Source: Erythrobacter sp. SCSIO 43205 (GTDB lineage: Bacteria > Pseudomonadota > Alphaproteobacteria > Sphingomonadales > Sphingomonadaceae). Taken from it: 64,000 bases of DNA. A model generated the notes under the pieces. The model was given only the letters and a program-made list of their open reading frames with translations. It searched no databases and had not been told where the DNA came from. Location: positions 1,302,001 through 1,366,000 of the forward strand of contig NZ_CP063202.1 of NCBI RefSeq assembly GCF_019904235.1. The letters run 5' to 3'. Made by a program: the position numbers and the translations under genes. Positions 54,707 through 61,151 of this stretch are shown here, piece after piece. The number at the start of each line of letters is the position of its first letter. The stretch's first letter is position 1.

Positions 54707-55753
54707 TTGGAGAAATCCAATCCCCCAGCATTTCAACAGTGGGGCCGCCACCTGCATTCTGGATGGGATGCTGCTGCAGCCACAGCAAGAGGCGATGGAG
54801 CTACACAAGCGACCATCCAGCAACGCTTAAATAGCTCACCAGTCGTGCCGTTTTCGAGCCTCTTGCGGCGTCGACTTGAAATCATGACCGACGGCGATCG
54901 GGGAAGCGAGGTTCACGCTGCACTGACTCACCTTCTCACTGGGCAACTGGATGGTCAGCGCGGAAACAATGTCTCTGTCAAAGTTATCCAATCCTACGCA
55001 GAGCTTCTTGCGGCTTTGTCCATTGAGGAGACACTCAAGAAGCCGAACACTAAGAAGTGGCTGGCTGATGCGCTAAAAGATCATGAGGAAAAGCTTGCGT
55101 TGCTCTTGGAGAAAGATCTCGAAGAGCTTGAGGCCAAGAGACAAGCCTTCCAGGACATGCTCGATACGGCAGCCGAAGATCACAAAAGCCTAGCTCAAGA
55201 TGCGGCAGCGACCATGGCGCAGCATAAGGCTGACTGGGAGCAGGCGCGCCATGATTATCTGGAGCAACTGAAGACCGAAACAGCGGTTGAGCTTTGGAGT
55301 GAACGGTCGAAGACCCACAAAGAGAATTACAAGACTTTCCGTTCGTGGACGATTGGTTTTGGCGTCGTAGGGTTGCTGTTATCGCTCCTCTGGATCTTCG
55401 TCGGTTTTGCAGGGGTGCGCTGGATGCTGCCCGACGATGTCACTGCCCAAGTAAGCTCCTATGTCGCCGGTTCGGTGGTGATTTTCACGCTCTTTGTGTG
55501 GGGCTTGAGAGTCCTTGTTCGCTCTATGATGTCCGAGGATCATCTTTCGACGGACGCTTCCGCCCGATCTGCCATGGCTCACACTTACCTCGCACTCATC
55601 AAGCAGGATGCAGCGACGGACAGTGATCGTACGATCATTCTAGCCTCTTTGTTTGCGCCTGTTTCGGACGGCATTGTGAAAGACGATGGTATGCCTGTGC
55701 TCTCGCCAGCAGCCTTGGCTGCGCACAGCCTAACTAACCCGAAATCCGGTTAA
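54707..55753 (+). CDS. DUF6161-like coiled-coil membrane protein (start uncertain)
   Basis: A protein of about 348 residues: a long coiled coil (about 110-220, Glu/Lys/Ala-rich), two membrane spans (about 226-250 and 264-285) and a conserved C-terminal segment (AHTYLALIKQD, then ILASLFAPVSDGIVKDDGMP). This is the layout of DUF6161 proteins. The TTG at 54707 is weak; the frame stays open upstream to a stop near 54613 and encodes plausible protein (FRSPEDFVRFAEEQSKKYKG), while an ATG at 54607 (MKLRFKSV) is in another frame. The true N-terminus may be lost to a frameshift. Cargo of a small island. Confidence 0.65.
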   Translation: MEKSNPPAFQQWGRHLHSGWDAAAATARGDGATQATIQQRLNSSPVVPFSSLLRRRLEIMTDGDRGSEVHAALTHLLTGQLDGQRGNNVSVKVIQSYAELLAALSIEETLKKPNTKKWLADALKDHEEKLALLLEKDLEELEAKRQAFQDMLDTAAEDHKSLAQDAAATMAQHKADWEQARHDYLEQLKTETAVELWSERSKTHKENYKTFRSWTIGFGVVGLLLSLLWIFVGFAGVRWMLPDDVTAQVSSYVAGSVVIFTLFVWGLRVLVRSMMSEDHLSTDASARSAMAHTYLALIKQDAATDSDRTIILASLFAPVSDGIVKDDGMPVLSPAALAAHSLTNPKSG

Positions 55754-55767
55754 CGATAGAGTGGGCA

Positions 55768-55896
55768 TGGCACACTTGGTTGGAGTTGGCACAGCTAGTC
55801 ACTGGCCGCATGTGTCAAAAGCCCTAGAATCCAAGAGGAGGCCTGTGCCAAAGTGTGCCAAACCTGAGGTCTTTGGCACAGTATCATCCGGCACAG
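55768..55896. repeat. Right TGGCACA repeat cluster (six copies, both orientations)
   Basis: TGGCACAC 55768-55775, TTGGCACAG 55786-55794, TGTGCCAAA 55844-55852, GTGTGCCAAA 55853-55862, TTTGGCACAG 55872-55881 and CGGCACAG 55889-55896. It ends about 50 bases before the second att-like core. With the left cluster it brackets the DUF6161-like gene. Likely arm sites of a tyrosine integrase. Confidence 0.6.
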
Positions 55897-55942
55897 ATAG
55901 TAGAAGTGCATCTAAAGCATTGATAATAAAAAAGAAATAGAG

Positions 55943-55956
55943 TTCCTCCGCTACCA
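55943..55956. other. tRNA-like 3' end / att core, copy 2
   Basis: TTCCTCCGCTACCA, sharing the last 12 bases with copy 1. It is followed after two bases by a strong hairpin with a T run, as would follow a real tRNA gene. No tRNA body precedes it. Marks the right edge of the DUF6161 island. Confidence 0.6.
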
Positions 55957-55958
55957 TC

Positions 55959-55984
55959 GTTACCCCCGATAAGGGGTAACTTTT
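55959..55984 (+). terminator. Terminator following tRNA-like end
   Basis: GTTACCCC-CGATAA-GGGGTAAC (eight perfect pairs) followed by TTTT. A typical rho-independent terminator, placed where a tRNA transcript would end. Confidence 0.75.
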
Positions 55985-56316
55985 GATAGATCCCAGCCGT
56001 TAGCGCGTTTCAACATCATACGAATTTCCCCCTAGGATGCGTGGTTATCATCCTCCTCGGGATGGAAGAGAAGCTTGTCGATGAGGCTATGACCTACGTC
56101 AAACGCCGCATGGCGGCTCTTTTCACTCGCCGGAGCTGTTCCCATCCGCCCATATCGCACAGATATGAATTTGAAATTTTGAGAAGATTTGATCTTCGTC
56201 CCAGTGAAAAAGAAACGAAGTCAACGCCCAGATCCTCCAGTGCAAAATCCTCTGTGGCATCTGACCGCATGATTGGGAATTTCTGTTCTGTAAGCGTCCG
56301 TCGCTGGGAAAGAGCT
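55985..56316. other. Gene-poor gap before the porin gene
   Basis: About 330 bases. A short GTG-started frame (56041-56334) is open here but has no motif, odd composition and no family resemblance. Nothing else recognised. Confidence 0.35.
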
Positions 56317-57240
56317 CTAGAATTTGAAGTATAGGTCAGCGTATGCGTAGCGCGTATCGCGAGTGTTGGAGACATTGGGAGCGGAACGCAGGAACTTCCC
56401 TTTCGACAGCGCTGCGCCGCCAACATCGAGCTGGGCGAAATTGGGTGCGATCCAGTAGCGGAGCCGCGCTTCGATCTGCTCACCTGCATGACGTCCGCTC
56501 TGGCCGGAAGCATCTCGGATGCCAGTCTTCGCGAAAGCATCGGTCCTCTCGTCCAGCCACGCAGTGCGAGCAGCGACGAACGCATCGACCCGCTTGGACG
56601 GCTTGATCTCGAATTTTGCACCAAGGTCACAAATATTATTACGACTGAGCGGCCCGTAGAGCGACGATGATGGACCCCAGTCGCCCCGGCGGATACCAAA
56701 CAGTGTGTCAAAACGGTTGTAACTGGTGCTGTCAGTATTATCGCCGCTCGCAATATCGCCTACCAGCGATAGCCGCGGGCGTGAGGCATGATTGAAAGTG
56801 TAGCCGACTTGCGCGGCCAAGGTATAGGCTGACACGTCAAGCTTGGCTGCGTCGGCAGAAGATGAAGCGCGGATTGAGCCGCTCTGGTAGGCGCCCTCGA
56901 ATTCGAGAGCGTTGACCTCAGCCTTCGAGATCCGGGTTCCGGCATCAGCCCAATAGGCGCGCGCATCCTGAAGCTGGCCGCCGAACCGAACCGGGCCGGC
57001 ATCGTATCCCGCCTTCACAATTGTGCGGAAGCTCAACAGGTCTGCCGCATCGGCTCCGCTGCTTCGGAACGGGTTCTCGTAGGTTTCATAGCGCGTTCGG
57101 ACGCTCGCGCTGATTGTGAAGTCGTCAGAGCCGATGGCATCCTGCAAGGTAGGATGCTCCCCGTCCTCCGCCGCCACGGGGGCTGCGGTTAAGGTCATGG
57201 CGGTGCCGGCCAATGCCACAGCAATAGCGTGCTTCTTCAT
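56317..57240 (-). CDS. Alginate-export-type outer-membrane porin, short form
   Basis: A 307-residue protein with a signal peptide (about 1-24) and repeated beta-strand patterns of an outer-membrane barrel. The N-terminal block (SASVRTRYETY; LLSFRTIVKAGYDAGPVRFGGQLQDARAYWADAG) and the C-terminal block (ASRPRLSLVGDIASGDN, ending ADLYFKF) match the alginate-export family. Members usually exceed 400 residues. The segment between VNALEFEGAY and LAAQVGYTF is much shorter than usual, suggesting an internal deletion; function may be lost or altered. Confidence 0.7.
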   Translation of the reverse strand: MKKHAIAVALAGTAMTLTAAPVAAEDGEHPTLQDAIGSDDFTISASVRTRYETYENPFRSSGADAADLLSFRTIVKAGYDAGPVRFGGQLQDARAYWADAGTRISKAEVNALEFEGAYQSGSIRASSSADAAKLDVSAYTLAAQVGYTFNHASRPRLSLVGDIASGDNTDSTSYNRFDTLFGIRRGDWGPSSSLYGPLSRNNICDLGAKFEIKPSKRVDAFVAARTAWLDERTDAFAKTGIRDASGQSGRHAGEQIEARLRYWIAPNFAQLDVGGAALSKGKFLRSAPNVSNTRDTRYAYADLYFKF

Positions 57241-57309
57241 AATCTACCTCTAAGTCTTTGAGTTGCGTCACGCGTGTTGGTGCGGGCGAACGCCGATTGC
57301 TTTGTTGTT

Positions 57310-59115
57310 TTAGAATTCGCTCCAGTCCTCGGACTTGAAGGCAAGATTCCCGTCGGCCTGGGCCGCGAGCTTTTGAGGGGTTTGTGAGACCGTTTCTTCG
57401 GGTCGGGACGCGGCCGGCACCAGTTTCACGGTGGGCTGCGTGTTACTGCTGTTCAGGTTGAAACCGGAAACGATGGAAGCAAGATTGTCCGCCTCGGTTG
57501 CAAGATTGTGTGCGGCAGCGTTGCTTTCTTCGACCATCGCGGCGTTCTGCTGCGTTACGGTATCCATGTTGTGCATGGCTTGGTTTGCGTCTCGAATGTT
57601 AAGCACCTGACTTTCCGCTTTGGAGCTAATGTTCTCCACCACTGTCGTCGTGATCCCGATCTTTTCGATAATCCGCTCAAAGACTTCGCCTGTCTTGCGC
57701 ACCATTCCAGCCCCCTCTGAAACTTGACCGGAGCTGCGCTCGATCAGGCTCTTGATGTCCTTTGCAGCTTCTGCGGAACGCTGGGCCACGGCTCGTACTT
57801 CATGCGCGGCAACAGCAAATCCGCTGCCAGAAGAGCCCGCGCGGGCCGCCTCTACGCCCGCGTTGAGAGCTAGCAGGTTGGTCTGGAAGGCGATGTTGTC
57901 GATCACCGCTATGATTTCTTCGATCTGGGCGGTCGATGCTTCGATCTCGCCCATTGCCGCAACCGCCCCGTCGATGACTTCGCCACCAGTTCTTGCCTCG
58001 GCCATTGCATCGGTGACGTCTTCGCGCGCCTGAGCTGCGCCGCTGGCGGTTTCCGATAGCATTTCGGCGATCTGCTTGATTGCTTCTGCCGTGCTCGCAA
58101 GTTCGGAAGCATGGCTTTCCGTGCGGGAGGCAAGGTCGTCTGATGCCTGTTTGATTTCATTGGAACCGACGCGGATCGAGTTCGCACTTTGCGCGACGCC
58201 AAGTAACGTGTCGTGAAGTTGACGAATCGTGGTGTTGAGGTCGGTGCGTAAGCCCGAATAACTATCGCTGAGTTCGCTAAGCTCAGTGGTTAGATCACCT
58301 CGCGACATCCTTTGCAGGCACTCCCCGACGCGCTGAGCCATCTGCGTCATGTCGGCATCGGCCTGACGCTTCTGCATGGTGGTATCCCGAAGCTGTACCG
58401 CCGCACGGGCCAGTTCGCCGACATCGTCATTTCGCTCGGCATGATTGATGGTCACATCGAGGTCGCCTTGAAGAACCCGTCTGATAACCCCGGACATCGC
58501 GCCAAGTTCGTCAGCAATCGCATTGCGGATCGCCCGAGCAAGAACGTAGGAAATAATTCCAACAAGCAATGCGAGCACTATCGTGAGACCGACAACACGG
58601 TTCGAGAACGATGCCAGCGCGACTGCCTGTTCTGTGGCCTTGGCGATTGCCGGATCGCGAATTGCTTCGATAGCTGTATCGACTTTCTCGCCTGCTGCCG
58701 CGATACGGTCCGTGCCCGAAGCATCTGTTCGGCCAGCGCTCATCTCGGAAGTCACGGTCGCGACATAGGCGCTATTGAGCGAGACTACATTCTCGATGAG
58801 CGCCGCATCCCCTTCGTCCAGTCGACCGCGCATCTCGTCGATGGCTTGGCGCATATCCGTCACATTGCTTTCAAACGCTTCGCGAGATTCAGCGTCTCCA
58901 CGCAAGGCATAGTGGTAGGCATCGCGTTCAAGTGAGGCGAAATCCTTTTCCAGTAGGGCCGAATGCAGTGCTCTATCGGAATAGACGTTATCGTCATCCT
59001 GCATCTGCGAGCGCAGGTAAAATGTGCCCACCAAGATGGCGACCAGTGTGAGGCTGAGAATGATCGACGCGGTCGCTTGAATTTCTAGGCGCTCGTTGAT
59101 CGATTTACTGGTCAA
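57310..59115 (-). CDS. Methyl-accepting chemotaxis protein
   Basis: A 601-residue chemoreceptor: one N-terminal span (about 14-32), a helical periplasmic domain, a second span (about 165-190), HAMP (about 190-245) and a long signalling coil with the conserved hairpin tip ([27 protein letters not shown] as part of a longer block). The C-terminal end DWSEF resembles the pentapeptide tether for CheR/CheB. Ligand unknown. It precedes the porin gene on the same strand, 69 bases apart. Confidence 0.93.
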   Translation of the reverse strand: MTSKSINERLEIQATASIILSLTLVAILVGTFYLRSQMQDDDNVYSDRALHSALLEKDFASLERDAYHYALRGDAESREAFESNVTDMRQAIDEMRGRLDEGDAALIENVVSLNSAYVATVTSEMSAGRTDASGTDRIAAAGEKVDTAIEAIRDPAIAKATEQAVALASFSNRVVGLTIVLALLVGIISYVLARAIRNAIADELGAMSGVIRRVLQGDLDVTINHAERNDDVGELARAAVQLRDTTMQKRQADADMTQMAQRVGECLQRMSRGDLTTELSELSDSYSGLRTDLNTTIRQLHDTLLGVAQSANSIRVGSNEIKQASDDLASRTESHASELASTAEAIKQIAEMLSETASGAAQAREDVTDAMAEARTGGEVIDGAVAAMGEIEASTAQIEEIIAVIDNIAFQTNLLALNAGVEAARAGSSGSGFAVAAHEVRAVAQRSAEAAKDIKSLIERSSGQVSEGAGMVRKTGEVFERIIEKIGITTTVVENISSKAESQVLNIRDANQAMHNMDTVTQQNAAMVEESNAAAHNLATEADNLASIVSGFNLNSSNTQPTVKLVPAASRPEETVSQTPQKLAAQADGNLAFKSEDWSEF

Positions 59116-59623
59116 CCAGCCATCAAGGCCAGTCGCAAATTTTTATCCTGTTGCCATACTCTATCCAGTATACCCTAGCGATCGAGTGCTGTCGGGATCG
59201 ACAGACGGGATCGGCCGCAGAGTGGCACAGGTCGTACTGGAACCGGTTTAAGGTCTGCTCAGGTCGAGTGTAAGAAGAATTGACTATCGAAAGGCTCTGA
59301 TACGTTCATTGGACGGTGATGATTGGAGAAATGCGAGAACAGATCATGGCTCACGTTCAATGTCGTCTCCTGCACTTCATGCCGAGGCGATTATGAAAAC
59401 ATCATCGCCAATGCGTCGAATGCCATAGGTGCAGCATCTCGGCTGTAGGTCTTGTGCTTCCCTCATTCCACGGGGAACGGGAAACTATGGCTGAAGGTGG
59501 TGAAGCGGTGCGTGCATGTAGAGGTCTGGAGCTGAATTAACGGCATCGGGCGGAAACCGATCGCGGAGACGCGGTTACTTCTAATTGGGTTGGAAACATC
59601 ATCCGCCTGTCAGCGGTTCAAGA

Positions 59624-59639
59624 CCCTCCTCTGCTACCA
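59624..59639. other. tRNA-like 3' end / att core, copy 3
   Basis: CCCTCCTCTGCTACCA: same as copy 1 except one C to T. GGTTCAAGA just before it fits a T-loop. This copy has more tRNA character than the others but still lacks a matching 5' half. Confidence 0.55.
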
Positions 59640-59751
59640 AGAAATCTCAAAGATATTTTCTGGTGCAGTTGCCAAGCCAATCGCTGTGAAGGGTTGACTG
59701 CCTTGATGTCCGCGTTGGTTTCGACTGGTTGCTATAAGCTCATGCTTAAAT

Positions 59752-59766
59752 CAGCTTATTAAGCTG
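59752..59766. promoter_or_regulatory. Palindrome upstream of the cytochrome b gene
   Basis: CAGCTTA-T-TAAGCTG, perfect seven-base arms, with further AAGCT/AGCTT units just to the left (59736-59748). It lies 68 bases before the start of the cytochrome b561-like gene and could be an operator of that two-gene unit, perhaps for its own LuxR-type regulator. Inferred. Confidence 0.45.
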
Positions 59767-59833
59767 CACTCCAATCGACGTTCGCGGCTTTCGCCATCAT
59801 CTGTTTCTCCACCTTTCCAAGCGGAGAACAGTC

Positions 59834-60445
59834 ATGGAAGAACGCAAAACGAAAAGCAGCCGGTGGGACCCAATAGTAAAGCTCACACATTGGGGTGTCG
59901 CCGGCTTGATCATCTGCAATGCCTTGATTGTCGGAGAAGGATCAATTGCGCACATTTACGCTGGCTATTTTTTGGCTGGCTTGCTGTTTCTACGGCTGAT
60001 TTGGGGGTTTGTTGGACCCACTTCGGCTCGCTTCGCATCGTTCCCGCCTAGCCCTCGACAGGCCCTTGTGCACATCGGCGACTTGCTTGCCAGCAAGAAA
60101 GCGCCGCACGTTTCGCATAATCCCTTGGGTGCTCTGATGGCTTACGCACTTTGGGCCTGTCTCAGCGTCATAATCGCCAGCGGAATAGCGATGGCAGGTC
60201 CGCCTCCAAAAATCGCATTTCCGACAAGCATCAGCGAAGTGGTGCAGGAAGGCGAGCATCAGTCCGGCGAGCAATACGAGGAGGAATACGAAGAGAGCGA
60301 GGCCGACGAAGTTTTCGAAGAAGCGCACGAGATCGCGGTGAATCTCCTTTACGTGCTCATATTTCTGCATATCCTCGGAGTCGTGTTCGAGACCGCGCGT
60401 AGTGGCAGACGGACAGTGACTTCGATGCTTCCAGGAGGAAAATGA
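59834..60445 (+). CDS. Cytochrome b561-like membrane protein with acidic insert
   Basis: A 203-residue protein with four membrane spans and candidate heme-ligand His residues (KLTHWGVAG; YAGYF region; LHILGVVF). After the third span lies an acidic stretch of about 35 residues (QYEEEYEESEADEVFEEAHE). Cytochrome b561-type proteins carry electrons in the membrane. Its stop overlaps the next gene by four bases, so a regulator is co-expressed. Confidence 0.85.
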   Translation: MEERKTKSSRWDPIVKLTHWGVAGLIICNALIVGEGSIAHIYAGYFLAGLLFLRLIWGFVGPTSARFASFPPSPRQALVHIGDLLASKKAPHVSHNPLGALMAYALWACLSVIIASGIAMAGPPPKIAFPTSISEVVQEGEHQSGEQYEEEYEESEADEVFEEAHEIAVNLLYVLIFLHILGVVFETARSGRRTVTSMLPGGK

Positions 60446-60957
60446 ACGATACCGCCAAATCTAACGCTTCGCGCAACGACCGTCAGATTGCGACGGTCGC
60501 TGCCATCGTGGTCGTTCAGGCTATCGCGGCCGTATTTTTTCTGATGGATGCTGTTGCAGACCTCGTTGACGGCGAGTGGGGTCTGCACATTGTCAGTGAG
60601 GTGATCATTGCCTTTGCGCTGCTCGCCGGTGTCGTCTTGGGCGCGTGGCAAACCAAGCGTATGATTGAACAGGCGCGGCGCGATGCAGAAACCCTGCTTG
60701 TTGCGCAAGGTGCGGTAGCTGAACTGTTGGATATGCGGTTTCGTCAATGGCGGCTGAGCGAAGCGGAAGCAGAAGTCGCGCTTTTTGCACTTAAGGGCTG
60801 CGAGGTTGCGGAAATAGCGAGTTTGCGCGGAGTTACCGAGGGAACTGTGAGAGCGCAGCTGACTTCGATCTATTCAAAGTCCGGGGTATCCTCTCGCCAT
60901 GCATTGCTGAGTTTGTTTTTCGATGATCTCATTGTTCAGGGCTCAGCTCCAGATTGA
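60442..60957 (+). CDS. Membrane-anchored LuxR-type regulator
   Basis: A 171-residue protein with two N-terminal membrane spans (about 18-40 and 52-72), a linker, and a C-terminal LuxR-type helix-turn-helix (about 105-165, LSEAEAEVALFALKGCEVAEIA; GVTEGTVRAQLTSIYSKSGV). Membrane-bound LuxR-like regulators are rare. It is coupled to the cytochrome b gene and may respond to the redox state or membrane conditions; this is inferred from the pairing. Confidence 0.82.
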   Translation: MNDTAKSNASRNDRQIATVAAIVVVQAIAAVFFLMDAVADLVDGEWGLHIVSEVIIAFALLAGVVLGAWQTKRMIEQARRDAETLLVAQGAVAELLDMRFRQWRLSEAEAEVALFALKGCEVAEIASLRGVTEGTVRAQLTSIYSKSGVSSRHALLSLFFDDLIVQGSAPD

Positions 60958-61025
60958 CGAGATCAGCGAGCAAATTTCAGATGACTGAGCAATCGTGCTC
61001 CGCGTGTAGAGCTGCGGGCGGCGCG

Positions 61026-61042
61026 CCCCTTCTCCGCTACCA
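61026..61042. other. tRNA-like 3' end / att core, copy 4
   Basis: CCCCTTCTCCGCTACCA, with the same CTCCGCTACCA core. No tRNA body precedes it and no terminator follows. Probably the outermost relic of integration at this locus. Confidence 0.5.
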
Positions 61043-61151
61043 GATTTTCTGTGACGCCAAACCTTTCGATCATTGTCGATCTCCCCATGGCTTCCAGTGC
61101 CGCCAGCCAAATTGACCTTGCAATAGCATCTTGAATTCGCATTCTGGCACT

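Larger units (their letters stand above)
59116..59833. other. 718-base gene-free region with tRNA-like end
   Basis: No convincing gene. It contains the third tRNA-like end (59624-59639) and a 15-base palindrome (59752-59766). A T-loop-like GGTTCAAGA precedes the tRNA-like end, but the stem does not pair, so no functional tRNA is supported. Probably island debris. Confidence 0.5.

Noticed and set aside
56041..56334. GTG-started 97-codon frame before the porin gene
   Set aside because: No motif, Arg/Ser-rich, no clear ribosome site; convergent with a family-supported gene.
59560..59639. Possible intact tRNA ending at 59639
   Set aside because: T-loop-like bases and CCA are present, but the T-stem does not pair and no matching acceptor or anticodon arm is found upstream.
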